Assembly (NCBI GenBank): GCA_029779535.1
Contig: JAKPAG010000108.1
Span: 62,001-126,000 of the forward strand
Source: Pseudomonadota bacterium
GTDB lineage: Bacteria; Pseudomonadota; Alphaproteobacteria; Sphingomonadales; Sphingomonadaceae
Reading direction: 5' to 3'
Length of the DNA stretch: 64,000 nucleotides
Below, one piece after another: positions 54,222 to 63,206 of the stretch; the first letter of the stretch is position 1, and the number at the start of each line of letters is the position of its first letter. The position numbers were made by a program, and so were the translations under genes. The notes below the pieces were generated by a model. It ran no database searches. It was given only the letters and a program-made list of their open reading frames with translations, and was not told where the DNA came from.

Positions 54222-55180
54222 AGTCGTTCCTGAAGTTCCTGGGCTGGCTGCTGCTGGTCACCCTGATCACGCTCTACACCTTCCGCACGCCGGACACCGA
54301 TTCCAAGGCCATGATCGCCAAGTATGGCGCGCCGCCGTCAAAGTTCCTCAAGCTGCCCGATGGGCTGGTGGTCCACATGCGCGACGAGGGTCCGCGCGAT
54401 GCGCCGGTGCTGGTCCTGCTGCATGGCTCCAATGCCGATCTGCACACCTGGACCCCGTGGGTCGATGCGCTCAAGGATCGCTACCGGGTAATCCGGATCG
54501 ACCAGATTGGCCACGGCCTGACCGGCACGGATCCCAAGGGCGATTACTCGCCAGCCGGTTTTGCCAATCGGCTTTCACAAGTGGTCGATGCGCTGGGGCT
54601 GCAGAAGTTCGCGCTGGGCGGCAATTCGATGGGCGGGGGTGTGGCGATCCGCTATGCGCTTGACCATCCGGACCGGCTCTCCGCTTTGGTGCTGGTCGAT
54701 GCCGCCGGCGCGCCGGTGACCGAACCGGCCAAAGGTAACATCGGCTTCAAGCTGGCTCGGATGCCCGGCGTGAACCTGATCGCCCAACAGGTCACCCCGC
54801 GCTGGATGATTGAGAAAAGCCTGCGCCAGACGGTTGCCAACGAGGCGGTCGTGACCGACGCGATGGTCGATCGCTATTGGGAGCTACTGCGCTATCCCGG
54901 CAACCGCACGGCCACCTTCACGCGCATGGCCTTGCCGCGCGTGCCCTACAGCCAGCAGCAGTTCGCCAGCCTGAAACTGCCGGTGCTGGTGATGTGGGGC
55001 GAGCAGGATAATCTGATCCCGCTTTCGTCGGGCAAGCTGATGGCCACCCTGATCCCCGGCGCCACGCTGATCACTTATCCCGGCATCGGCCATATCCCGA
55101 TGGAGGAAGCGGCGCAGCGCAGCGCGGGCGACCTGGTGGGCTGGCTTGCGGCGCACGGGGTTCCGGGCAAGCCCGGCTGA
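54218..55180 (+). CDS. Alpha/beta hydrolase, membrane-anchored
   Basis: A 320-residue alpha/beta hydrolase. It starts at GTG 54218, overlapping the cytochrome as GTGA, with one N-terminal hydrophobic segment (about residues 8-22, LGWLLLVTLITLYTF) that is not obviously cleaved. Catalytic features: oxyanion HGSNADLHTW, nucleophile Ser in LGGNSMGGGVAIR near 147, Asp in MWGEQDNLIP near 258 and His in GIGHIPMEE near 285. Fourth gene after the receptor in a coupled run, so likely in the same unknown pathway. Confidence 0.9.
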   Translation: MKSFLKFLGWLLLVTLITLYTFRTPDTDSKAMIAKYGAPPSKFLKLPDGLVVHMRDEGPRDAPVLVLLHGSNADLHTWTPWVDALKDRYRVIRIDQIGHGLTGTDPKGDYSPAGFANRLSQVVDALGLQKFALGGNSMGGGVAIRYALDHPDRLSALVLVDAAGAPVTEPAKGNIGFKLARMPGVNLIAQQVTPRWMIEKSLRQTVANEAVVTDAMVDRYWELLRYPGNRTATFTRMALPRVPYSQQQFASLKLPVLVMWGEQDNLIPLSSGKLMATLIPGATLITYPGIGHIPMEEAAQRSAGDLVGWLAAHGVPGKPG

Positions 55181-55254
55181 ACTGGACGGGATTGCAGCGA
55201 ATCTCTAAGGCTTCGCCCGGACAGGGAACATAAACTCCCGGGGAGTACGAAGTT

Positions 55255-55950
55255 TTGCGCAAACTTGGCCTGATCGGCGGCATGAGCTGGCTGTCGACCC
55301 GCACCTACTACGAGCATATCAACAAGCTGGTCCAGGCCCGCGCCGGCCAGCGGGCCAGCGCGCCGCTACTGATCGAAAGCCTGGATTTCAGCGATCTGGC
55401 GCGGCTGTCGACGGCTGATGAATGGGGCCATGCGGCCGCAGTCCTGTCGGACAGTGCGCGGCGGCTGGAAACGGCCGGGGCGACCGCACTGATCATCGGC
55501 GCCAATTCGATGCACAAGGTCTATGACAAGGTCGCCGCCGCAGTCTCGATCCCGATCATCCACATCGCCGAATGCGTTGCCGCCCGGCTGGAAACCAATG
55601 GGGTCAAGAAGGCCGCGCTGATCGGCACCCGCAACGTCATGATCGAAAGTTTCTACCGCCAGAAGCTGATCCAGCGCGACATCGAGCTGCTGCCGCCGGA
55701 AATGCAGTTCGTCGAAACGCTCGACCGGATCATCTATGACGAGCTGCTGCTGGGCAAGGCGACCCGCCAGGCCGAACGCGAATTGAAGACCATCCTGACC
55801 AACCTGCAGCAGGACGGCGCCCAGGCCGTTGTGCTTGGCTGCACCGAGCTGGAAATGATCGTCGACGTCGACGCCAATGTCCTGCCGATCTACGATTGCA
55901 CCCGCATCCACGCCGAAGCGGCGGTGGACTGGATCATGGGCGGGCACTGA
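55255..55950 (+). CDS. Aspartate/glutamate racemase family protein
   Basis: A 231-residue racemase of the Asp/Glu group. It starts at TTG 55255 behind GGGGAG. KLGLIGGMSWLSTRTYYEHI opens the domain. The second catalytic Cys is kept at 196 (GCTELEMI). At the first Cys position there is Ala (GANSMHKV, residue 83), as the corresponding position in some broad-range racemases is also not Cys, so the substrate range and even activity are unsure. Downstream of a 74-bp gap. Confidence 0.85.
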   Translation: MRKLGLIGGMSWLSTRTYYEHINKLVQARAGQRASAPLLIESLDFSDLARLSTADEWGHAAAVLSDSARRLETAGATALIIGANSMHKVYDKVAAAVSIPIIHIAECVAARLETNGVKKAALIGTRNVMIESFYRQKLIQRDIELLPPEMQFVETLDRIIYDELLLGKATRQAERELKTILTNLQQDGAQAVVLGCTELEMIVDVDANVLPIYDCTRIHAEAAVDWIMGGH

Positions 55951-55958
55951 GCGGCACC

Positions 55959-57119
55959 TTGACCTACGCCCCATACGCCTGCGATCCGGCCAAGTCGCGC
56001 GGCCGGGAATTCCCGATCGAGCAGTCGCTCGCCCGCGGGCCGCGTTCGGCCTATCAGCGCGACCGTGACCGGATCGTCCACTCGATCGCCTTTCGCCGGC
56101 TGCGCCACAAGACCCAGGTGTTCATCGCGCCCGATGGTGACCATTACCGCGTGCGCCTGACCCACAGCCTGGAAGTGGCGCAGATCGGCCGGGTGATCGC
56201 CCGCGCCCTGGGGCTGGACGAGGATCTGACCGAGGCCCTGTGCCTTGCCCATGACATCGGCCACCCGCCTTTCGGCCATGCCGGCGAGGATGCGCTCGAC
56301 GCGGCGCTGCACAAGGCCGGTGGGTTCGATCACAACGCCATGGCGCTGCGCACGCTGATGCGGCTGGAAAGCCCTTATTGCGAGCACGAGGGGCTGAATC
56401 TCACTTGGGAACTGCTTGAAGGGCTGGCCAAGCACAATGGGCCGCTGGGCATGGTCAACTGGGCCTTGGCGGAACTGGACGCGGCCTATCCGCTGCACCT
56501 GACCGAATGGGGCTCTCTGGAAAGCCAGGTCGCGGCGCTGGCTGATGACATTGCCTATGACAACCACGACATCGACGATGGCCTGCGCGCCGGGTTCCTC
56601 CAGCTCGACGAGTTGCTGACGCTGGACTTCGTTGCCGATCATTGGCGCGCGATCGAACGCAAGTTCCCCCACGCGCCGCAGGATCGCCGCCTGCGCGAAC
56701 TTGTTCGCAGCCAGATCGGCTGGATGGTCAACGACGTGCTGGGCGAAACCGCGGCCCGTGCGTGCGGGATGACCAGCCCGGCCGACGTGCGCGGGGCAGG
56801 GCGGGCCACGGCCGCATTCTCCGCCGCGCTGGCCGAGCAGGAGCGTCGGCTCAAGACCTTCATGTACGAACGGCTCTACCACCACCCCCAGCAGCTTGCG
56901 ACGGCCGAGCGGGCCCGCGCGGTGATGGCCGAGCTTTATGCCGCCTATGCCCAGGATCCCGGACTGATGGAGGGTGACTGGCAGGCCCGCCTGCCGGCCG
57001 AGGAGCCCGCGCGCAGCCGGCACATTGCGGATTACATCGCGGGAATGACCGACCGCTTCGCCATTTCCGCCTTTGCGCGGATCTATGGCCGCATGCCTGA
57101 AGGGCTCAGCAATGTCTGA
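55959..57119 (+). CDS. dgt: Deoxyguanosinetriphosphate triphosphohydrolase-like protein
   Basis: A 386-residue HD-domain dNTPase, which splits dGTP or other dNTPs to nucleoside and triphosphate. It starts at TTG 55959, 8 bases after the racemase stop. The HD motif is at His98-Asp99 in CLAHDIGHPPFGHAGED, with RLTHSLEVAQIGR supplying the first metal His and DDIAYDNHDIDDG the last Asp. RFRRLxHKTQVF-like SIAFRRLRHKTQVFI is typical. Length fits the alphaproteobacterial short Dgt group. Confidence 0.95.
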   Translation: MTYAPYACDPAKSRGREFPIEQSLARGPRSAYQRDRDRIVHSIAFRRLRHKTQVFIAPDGDHYRVRLTHSLEVAQIGRVIARALGLDEDLTEALCLAHDIGHPPFGHAGEDALDAALHKAGGFDHNAMALRTLMRLESPYCEHEGLNLTWELLEGLAKHNGPLGMVNWALAELDAAYPLHLTEWGSLESQVAALADDIAYDNHDIDDGLRAGFLQLDELLTLDFVADHWRAIERKFPHAPQDRRLRELVRSQIGWMVNDVLGETAARACGMTSPADVRGAGRATAAFSAALAEQERRLKTFMYERLYHHPQQLATAERARAVMAELYAAYAQDPGLMEGDWQARLPAEEPARSRHIADYIAGMTDRFAISAFARIYGRMPEGLSNV

Positions 57120-57795
57120 CGTGACCCGCATCGCGCTGGTCGGGGCTTCGGGGCTGATCGGGCAAAGCCTGATCCGGCTGGCCGTGGGTCGCCGCGACAT
57201 CCGCATCATCGCTGTCGCCCGGCGCGAGGTGCCGTTGCCGCCCGGCGCGCGCATGGAAGTGCTCGTGGCCGATCCGGCCAATTGGGCCGACGCGATTGCC
57301 GCGACCAATGCCAGCGTGCTGGTCAGCGCATTGGGCACGACATGGCGGAAAAGCGGCAAGGACGAGGCCGCGTTCCGCAGTGTCGACCAAGACCTGGTGC
57401 TGGCCTGCGCACGCGCGGCCAAGGCCTGCGGGATGCGCCAGATGATCGCGGTCAGCTCGGCCGGGGCCGATGCCGGGGCGAAGAACTTCTACCTGCGGGT
57501 CAAGGGCGAGGTTGAGCAGCAACTGGGCAAGGTCGGTCTGCCCCGGCTCGACGTGATCCGCCCCGGCCTGCTGCGCGGCCCCCGCGCCGAACTGCGCCCG
57601 GCAGAGCGGTTCGGCATGGTGCTGAGCCCGCTGGCCGACCTGCTGATGCAGGGCAAGTACCGCAAGTACCGCTCGGTCAAGGCTGACGTGGTGGCCAGGG
57701 CGATCGTCGGGCTGACCAGGGAAAAGGCCGCGGGGCGCTTCGTGTTCGAGCACGATGCGATCCTGCGCGCCGCGCGGCGCGGCGAAGCAGCGTAA
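57112..57795 (+). CDS. NAD(P)-binding Rossmann-fold protein (atypical SDR)
   Basis: A 227-residue protein of the atypical SDR or NAD(P)H-binding group. The dinucleotide motif is at the N-terminus, RIALVGASGLIGQSLIRLA, followed by SVLVSALGTTWRKSGKDEAA and MIAVSSAGADAGAKNFYLRV. The Tyr/Lys pair FYLRVKGEVE is in the right place for SDR catalysis. It overlaps dgt by 8 bp. Relatives include HTATIP2/Tip30-like proteins; the substrate is unknown. Confidence 0.85.
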   Translation: MSDVTRIALVGASGLIGQSLIRLAVGRRDIRIIAVARREVPLPPGARMEVLVADPANWADAIAATNASVLVSALGTTWRKSGKDEAAFRSVDQDLVLACARAAKACGMRQMIAVSSAGADAGAKNFYLRVKGEVEQQLGKVGLPRLDVIRPGLLRGPRAELRPAERFGMVLSPLADLLMQGKYRKYRSVKADVVARAIVGLTREKAAGRFVFEHDAILRAARRGEAA

Positions 57796-57877
57796 CCGGA
57801 CCGCCGATCCGGGGAGGAAATGCCTCGGCCCATTGACTCCACCCGGCGGCCAAGCCATCGCGGCTACAGTCGCTGAC

Positions 57878-58066
57878 CGCGCGGGAGAGTTCCGGTGATT
57901 CGTCACCGGACGCCGAAGGAGCAACCGCCCCGGAATCTCTCAGGCAAAAGGACCGCGTGGGTCGATAGCGACGCTCTGGAAAGTGTTCCTGCCCCGGCAG
58001 GAGCCGCCGAAGGGGTAACCTCGCGTCAGCGGGGGAAAGCTCTCAGGTTTCCGTGACAGAGGGGGC
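57878..58066 (+). promoter_or_regulatory. Tandem glycine riboswitch
   Basis: Two consecutive glycine aptamers. The first has GCGGGAGAGTTCCGG, CGCCGAAGGAGCAACCGCC and AATCTCTCAGGCAAAAGGACC; the second begins near 57965 with CGACGCTCTGGAAAG, then GCCGCCGAAGGGGTAACC and AAAGCTCTCAGGTTTCCGTG and ends at ACAGAGGGG. A GGCGCC/GGCGCC hairpin (58064-58079) follows and could gate access to the gcvT start. It switches on the glycine cleavage operon when glycine is high. Confidence 0.95.
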
Positions 58067-58102
58067 GCCGAATGGCGCCATACCTGTACGGGACCAAAAT
58101 TA

Positions 58103-59236
58103 GTGAGCGACACTTACGATATTGATGAAGCCGAAGCACCCCAGACCGAGGTGTTGCCGTTGGATGCCTGGCACCGCGCGCGCGGCGGCCGGATGGTCGA
58201 ATTCGCCGGCTATTGGATGCCGGTGCAGTATGAAGGCATCCTGGCCGAACACTTGTGGACGCGTGACAGCGCCGGGCTGTTCGACGTGTCGCACATGGGC
58301 CAGCTGTTCGTCAGCGGCGAAGGAGTGGAAGCCGCGCTGGAAGCGGTGCTGCCGATCGACCTTGCCACGCTGAAGCCGTTCGCCCCGCGCTATTCGATGC
58401 TGCTGAACGAGGGTGGCGGGATCATCGATGACCTGATGGTCACGCGCTGGAATTCCGGCTTCTACCTGGTGGTCAACGGCGCGACCAAGTGGGACGACAT
58501 GGGCCACCTGCGCGAGCATCTGCCCGATGAAGTGACCCTGACCCAGCTTGACGACAACGCCCTGCTGGCGCTCCAAGGCCCACAGGCCGCCGCCGCGCTG
58601 GAACGGGTGGTGACCGGCGAATTTCCGCTTTCCGCGCTGACCTTCATGAAGGGCGGCCAGTTCATGCTGGCCGGCGTCGATGCCTGGATCAGCCGGTCCG
58701 GCTATACCGGCGAGGACGGCTTCGAAATCGCCATCCCGGCGGAAAACGCGGCGGAGATTGCCGACCTGCTGTGCGCTCAACCGGAAGTGAAGCCGATTGG
58801 GCTGGGGGCGCGGGATTCGCTGCGGCTCGAAGCCGGGCTGCCGCTTTACGGCCATGACCTGACCGAGGAAATCAGCCCGGTCGAGGCCGACCTGCTGTTC
58901 GCGGTCAACCCGCGCCGCCGCCGCGAAGGTGGCTTCATCGGCGCGCAGCGGGTGCTGGCTGAACTGGCAAACGGCACGGCGCGCAAGCGCATCGGCCTCG
59001 CGCTCGAAGGCCGCCAGGCGGCACGCGAAGGTGCGGAAATCTTCGCTGGAGATCAGGCGGTTGGCGTTGTCACTTCGGGCGGTTTCTCGCCTTCGCTGAA
59101 CCATCCGATTGCCATGGGCTATGTCGCCAAGGCCCATGCCGCCCCCGGCACCGAATTGTCCATCGACGTGCGCGGCAAGCGCTTGCCCGCGCGCGCCGTG
59201 TCCATGCCCTTCGTCCCCCACCGCTATCATCGCTGA
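58103..59236 (+). CDS. gcvT: Glycine cleavage system T protein
   Basis: A 377-residue aminomethyltransferase that moves the methylene of glycine from H protein to tetrahydrofolate, releasing ammonia. It has GGRMVEFAGYWMPVQYEGIL, SAGLFDVSHMGQL, LNEGGGIIDDLMV, SRSGYTGEDGFEI and GLGARDSLRLEAGLPLYGHD with the folate-site Asp region in GIIDDL. Starts at GTG 58103, 24 bases after the riboswitch hairpin, with a weak ribosome site. First gene of gcvT-H-PA-PB. Confidence 0.98.
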   Translation: MSDTYDIDEAEAPQTEVLPLDAWHRARGGRMVEFAGYWMPVQYEGILAEHLWTRDSAGLFDVSHMGQLFVSGEGVEAALEAVLPIDLATLKPFAPRYSMLLNEGGGIIDDLMVTRWNSGFYLVVNGATKWDDMGHLREHLPDEVTLTQLDDNALLALQGPQAAAALERVVTGEFPLSALTFMKGGQFMLAGVDAWISRSGYTGEDGFEIAIPAENAAEIADLLCAQPEVKPIGLGARDSLRLEAGLPLYGHDLTEEISPVEADLLFAVNPRRRREGGFIGAQRVLAELANGTARKRIGLALEGRQAAREGAEIFAGDQAVGVVTSGGFSPSLNHPIAMGYVAKAHAAPGTELSIDVRGKRLPARAVSMPFVPHRYHR

Positions 59237-59248
59237 GGAGCAGCCGAG

Positions 59249-59620
59249 ATGACCCGTTACTACACCCAGGACCACGAATGGATCGAAGTCTCCGGCAGCG
59301 AAGGCACGGTCGGGATCACCGACTATGCCCAGGGCCAGCTGGGCGACATCACCTATGTCGACCTGCCCGAAGTCGGGGCCGTGCTGGCCAAGGGCGATGC
59401 ACCCTGCGTGGTCGATAGCGTCAAGGCCGCCAGCGACGTCTACTCGCCGGTCAGCGGCACGGTCACCGAAGCCAACCACGCGCTTGCCGACGCGCCCGAG
59501 TTGGTCAACACCGAGGCCGAAACCGGCGGCTGGCTGTTCCGCCTGACGCTCAGCGATCCGGCCGAACTGTCGGTCCTGATGGACCGCGCGGCCTACGACG
59601 CCTTCGTCGCGGGGCTGTAA
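59249..59620 (+). CDS. gcvH: Glycine cleavage system H protein
   Basis: A 123-residue lipoyl carrier shuttling the aminomethyl group between P, T and L proteins. [20 protein letters not shown] and [15 protein letters not shown] open the domain; the lipoylated Lys is residue 59 in [17 protein letters not shown]. Ribosome site GGAGCAG is 8 bases upstream. Confidence 0.98.
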   Translation: MTRYYTQDHEWIEVSGSEGTVGITDYAQGQLGDITYVDLPEVGAVLAKGDAPCVVDSVKAASDVYSPVSGTVTEANHALADAPELVNTEAETGGWLFRLTLSDPAELSVLMDRAAYDAFVAGL

Positions 59621-59624
59621 GCCG

Positions 59625-60983
59625 ATGCGCTACCTGCCTCTCACCCCTGCCGACCGCGCCGATATGCTTGGCGTGATCGGCGCGGCCTCGGTCGATGATC
59701 TGTTCGTCGATGTGCCGGGCGAAGCCCGCCTGTCCGGTCCGATTGCGGGCTTGCCGCACCATGCCAGCGAAATGGCGGTGGAACGCCACATGGCCGCGCT
59801 GGCCGCGAAGAACGTGCATGCCGGAGCGGTGCCGTTCTTCCTCGGGGCGGGTGCCTATCGCCACCACATTCCCGCCAGCGTCGATCACCTGATCCAGCGC
59901 GGCGAGTTCCTGACGGCCTATACCCCCTACCAGCCGGAAATCGCGCAGGGCACCTTGCAGGTCCTGTTTGAATTCCAGACCCAGGTCGCGCGGCTGCTGG
60001 GCACGGACGTGGCCAATGCCTCGATGTACGATGGCTCGACCGCGTGCTGGGAAGCCGTGGCGATGGCGGCGCGGATCACCCGGCGCGGACGGGCGGTGTT
60101 GTCGGGCGGGCTGCACCCGCACTATCTCGCTACGGTGCAGACCATGGCCCGCTTCACTGGCGACGTGATCGACAGCCGCGTGCCGGAACTGTCTGCCGCG
60201 CCGGATGATGATGCACTGATCGCGTCGATCACGCCCGACACCAGCTGCGTGGTGGTGCAATACCCCGACGTGCTGGGCCGGATCCCTGACCTGGCGAAGA
60301 TCGCCGCTGCTGCGCAGGGCGCGGGCGCTCTGCTGATCGCCGTGGTGACCGAACCGGTCGCGCTGGGGCTGATCGAGGCTCCGGGCAAACTGGGTGCGGA
60401 CATTGTGGTGGGCGAAGGGCAGGCGCTGGGCGTCGGGCTGCAATTCGGCGGGCCGTACCTTGGCCTGTTCGGTTGCCGCGACAAGTATGTCCGGCAGATG
60501 CCCGGGCGGCTGTGCGGGCAGACCGTGGACGCCGAGGGCAAGCGCGGCTTCGTGCTGACCCTGTCGACCCGCGAACAGCACATCCGGCGCGAGAAGGCGA
60601 CCAGCAATATCTGCACCAATGCAGGGCTTTGCGCGCTGGCCTTCAGCATTCACATGACCCTGCTGGGCGGCGACGGGCTGGCCCGCATGGCGCGCGCCAG
60701 CCACGCCCGCGCCCGTCAGGCGGCGGAGCGGCTGGTCAAGGTGCCGGGGGTGAGCGTTCTCAACAGCGCCTATGTCAACGAATTCACCGTGATCCTGCCG
60801 TCCGACGCGCGCGAGGCGGTGCGGCGCATGGCCGACCGGCAGGTGCTGGGCGGGGTTTCGCTCGGCCGCCTCTATCCGGGAGCCGATGCCCTGGCGAACG
60901 CGCTGCTGGTCGCGACCAGCGAATGCACGACGGTGGAAGATATCGAAGCGCTGGGACAGGCGCTGGAAGGAGTGCTGGCATGA
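59625..60983 (+). CDS. gcvPA: Glycine dehydrogenase (decarboxylating) subunit 1
   Basis: A 452-residue alpha subunit of the two-part P protein that decarboxylates glycine. It has [80 protein letters not shown] and [20 protein letters not shown]. Starts 5 bp after gcvH. The P protein being split in two is usual for this group. Confidence 0.98.
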   Translation: MRYLPLTPADRADMLGVIGAASVDDLFVDVPGEARLSGPIAGLPHHASEMAVERHMAALAAKNVHAGAVPFFLGAGAYRHHIPASVDHLIQRGEFLTAYTPYQPEIAQGTLQVLFEFQTQVARLLGTDVANASMYDGSTACWEAVAMAARITRRGRAVLSGGLHPHYLATVQTMARFTGDVIDSRVPELSAAPDDDALIASITPDTSCVVVQYPDVLGRIPDLAKIAAAAQGAGALLIAVVTEPVALGLIEAPGKLGADIVVGEGQALGVGLQFGGPYLGLFGCRDKYVRQMPGRLCGQTVDAEGKRGFVLTLSTREQHIRREKATSNICTNAGLCALAFSIHMTLLGGDGLARMARASHARARQAAERLVKVPGVSVLNSAYVNEFTVILPSDAREAVRRMADRQVLGGVSLGRLYPGADALANALLVATSECTTVEDIEALGQALEGVLA

Positions 60984-62542
60984 ACGCCCCGAACAAGGCC
61001 GGATGGCGCCCCGCGATGGGCGATGCTGAAGTGACTGCCAGCCCCACCGCCAGCGGTGACAAGGCGCTGATGCTGGAAGAACCGCTGATCTTCGAATTGG
61101 GCCGTCCCGGCACCTGCGGGGTCGACATCGACGAAGCCGACCTGCCGCCGATGGACGCGCTGGCCTCGTTCCTGCGCGCTGCGCCGCCTGCACTGCCCGG
61201 CCTGACCGAGCCCGAGGCGGTACGCCACTACACCCGTCTGTCGCGCCAGAACTATGCGATCGACCTGGGGCCGTTCCCGCTGGGATCGTGCACCATGAAG
61301 CACAACCCGCGCCTCAACGAAAAGGTCGCGCGGCTGCCCGGCTTTGCCGACGTCCACCCGCTCGCCCCGCAGCAGACGGTGCGCGGCGCGCTGGAAGTGA
61401 TCAACCAGCTGGCCTTCTGGCTGATCGAGCTGACCGGGATGCACGGCGTGGCGATGAGCCCCAAGGCCGGCGCGCATGGCGAACTGTGCGGTCTGCTCTG
61501 CATCAAGGCTGCCATCGCGGCGCGCGGCGAGGATCGCCACGTGATCCTGGTGCCGGAAAGCGCGCATGGGACCAACCCGGCCACGGCCGCCTTTGCGGGC
61601 TTCAGCGTCGAAAGCATTCCGGCGACGGCCGACGGGCGGGTCGACCTGGCCGCGCTCAAGGCCAAGCTGGGGCCGCAGGTGGCGGGGGTGATGATCACCA
61701 ATCCCAACACCTGCGGGCTGTTCGAACGCGACATGAAGGCCATTTCCGACGCGGTCCACGCGGCGGGCGGCTATGTCTATTGCGACGGCGCGAACTTCAA
61801 CGCGGTGGTTGGCAAGGTGCGTCCGGGCGACCTGGGCATCGATGCGATGCACATCAACCTGCACAAGACCTTTTCCACCCCGCACGGCGGCGGCGGGCCG
61901 GGCAGCGGCCCGGTGGTGCTGTCGGCAGCGCTCAGCCCGTTCGGCCCGCTGCCGTTCACCGCGCGCCGCGCCGATGGCTCGGTCGTGCTGATCGAGGAAG
62001 AGGATGCCGAGGCCGAACATCCCCAAAGTTTCGGGCGCATGGCTGCGTTCCACGGGCAGATGGGCATGTTCACCCGCGCGTTGGCCTATATCCTCAGCCA
62101 CGGCGCGGACGGGCTCAAGCAGGTGGCGGAAGATGCCGTGCTGAATGCCAATTACGTGCTGCGCAGCCTCGAAGACGTGCTCGACGCGCCGTTCGGCGGG
62201 GCGGGGCCGTGCATGCACGAAGCGCTGTTCAGCGATGCCGGGCTGGCCGAGGGCTTCTCGACGATCGACATTGCCAAGGGGCTGATCGACGAAGGGTTCC
62301 ACCCGATGACGGTCTATTTTCCGCTGGTGGTCCACGGCGCCATGCTGGTCGAACCGACCGAGACCGAAAGCAAGGCCGGGCTGGACCGCTTCATCGGTAG
62401 TCTGCGTCACGTGGCCCAGCGGGCGCGGGCCGGGGACGACAGCCTGCACGGCGCGCCGCACTTTGCCCCCCGCCGCCGGCTTGACGAAACGCTGGCGGCG
62501 CGCAAACCCGTTCTGGTCTGGAAGGAGCAGGCAGGAGAATGA
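60980..62542 (+). CDS. gcvPB: Glycine dehydrogenase (decarboxylating) subunit 2
   Basis: A 520-residue PLP-bearing subunit of the split P protein. The PLP Lys is residue 296 in [20 protein letters not shown]. Other marks are [40 protein letters not shown] and [20 protein letters not shown]. Begins by an ATGA overlap on gcvPA. The dihydrolipoyl dehydrogenase (L protein) is not in the window. Confidence 0.98.
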   Translation: MNAPNKAGWRPAMGDAEVTASPTASGDKALMLEEPLIFELGRPGTCGVDIDEADLPPMDALASFLRAAPPALPGLTEPEAVRHYTRLSRQNYAIDLGPFPLGSCTMKHNPRLNEKVARLPGFADVHPLAPQQTVRGALEVINQLAFWLIELTGMHGVAMSPKAGAHGELCGLLCIKAAIAARGEDRHVILVPESAHGTNPATAAFAGFSVESIPATADGRVDLAALKAKLGPQVAGVMITNPNTCGLFERDMKAISDAVHAAGGYVYCDGANFNAVVGKVRPGDLGIDAMHINLHKTFSTPHGGGGPGSGPVVLSAALSPFGPLPFTARRADGSVVLIEEEDAEAEHPQSFGRMAAFHGQMGMFTRALAYILSHGADGLKQVAEDAVLNANYVLRSLEDVLDAPFGGAGPCMHEALFSDAGLAEGFSTIDIAKGLIDEGFHPMTVYFPLVVHGAMLVEPTETESKAGLDRFIGSLRHVAQRARAGDDSLHGAPHFAPRRRLDETLAARKPVLVWKEQAGE

Positions 62543-62997
62543 CGATGTGGCCGGCACTGTTCGGTTTCACCAACCTGGTGGCCATGGCAGCCTGGGTGGT
62601 GCTGGCCTTCTTCCCGCGCAAGCCGCTGGCTCACAGCGTGATCCTGTTCCTCGGCGTGGGGCTGCTGTGCCTGGTCTATGCGGCGTGCTTCGCGGCGGTG
62701 CTGGGCGGGCTGGTTGATCCGGTCAGCCAGCCCGGGGCAGGGCAGCCGGGCTTTGGCTCGATCGCTGCGGTTCAGGCCTTGTTCCAGAGCCAGGGAGGCA
62801 CGGTGATCGGCTGGACGCACTACCTGGCGTTCGACCTGTTCACCGGGCTGTGGATCGCGCGCGATGCCGATGCCAAGGGTTTTTCACGCCTGGTCCAGCT
62901 GCCGTTCCTGCTGTCGACGTTCCTTGCCGGGCCAATCGGGCTGCTGGCCTGGCTGGCCGTGCGCGAACGCCGCGCCCGGGCCGCCGGGCGCGGCTAG
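62539..62997 (+). CDS. ABA4-like (DUF4281) membrane protein
   Basis: A 152-residue inner-membrane protein with four hydrophobic segments (about residues 5-24, 35-56, 93-107 and 118-140). The pattern FGFTNLVAMAAWVVLAFFPR, WTHYLAFDLFTGLWIARDAD and LLSTFLAGPIGLLAWLAVR matches ABA4-like proteins, named after a plant neoxanthin gene; sphingomonads make carotenoids, but the role here is unknown. Coupled to gcvPB by an ATGA overlap, so it is read through from the gcv operon. Confidence 0.88.
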   Translation: MTMWPALFGFTNLVAMAAWVVLAFFPRKPLAHSVILFLGVGLLCLVYAACFAAVLGGLVDPVSQPGAGQPGFGSIAAVQALFQSQGGTVIGWTHYLAFDLFTGLWIARDADAKGFSRLVQLPFLLSTFLAGPIGLLAWLAVRERRARAAGRG

Positions 62998-63002
62998 GCG
63001 GC

Positions 63003-63137
63003 CTATTGCTTGATCACCTTTTCGCCAGCGCTGCCGACCGATTCGATATCGCGGCCAACGCCCTTTACCGTGTTGCAGGCAGTGGCGGTCAGCGTCAGCC
63101 CGGCCAAGGCAAGGGTAGTGATCAAGTGGCGAATCAT
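63003..63137 (-). CDS. Entericidin-like small lipoprotein
   Basis: A 44-residue lipoprotein: MIRHLITTLALAGLTLTATA followed by the lipobox Cys and NTVKGVGRDIESVGSAGEKV, the short amphipathic tail of the entericidin A/B family. Entericidins are small outer-membrane lipoproteins, proposed to act as a bacteriolytic toxin and antidote in enterics. Start ATG at 63137 follows AAAGGAGACC. Only one copy is here, so no pair is seen. Confidence 0.9.
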   Translation of the reverse strand: MIRHLITTLALAGLTLTATACNTVKGVGRDIESVGSAGEKVIKQ

Positions 63138-63206
63138 GCGCGGTCTCCTTTCCCAGCATATTAGCGCGCAATCCTGAACGCAGGGCAGCAATCACGCTGC
63201 GCTTGC

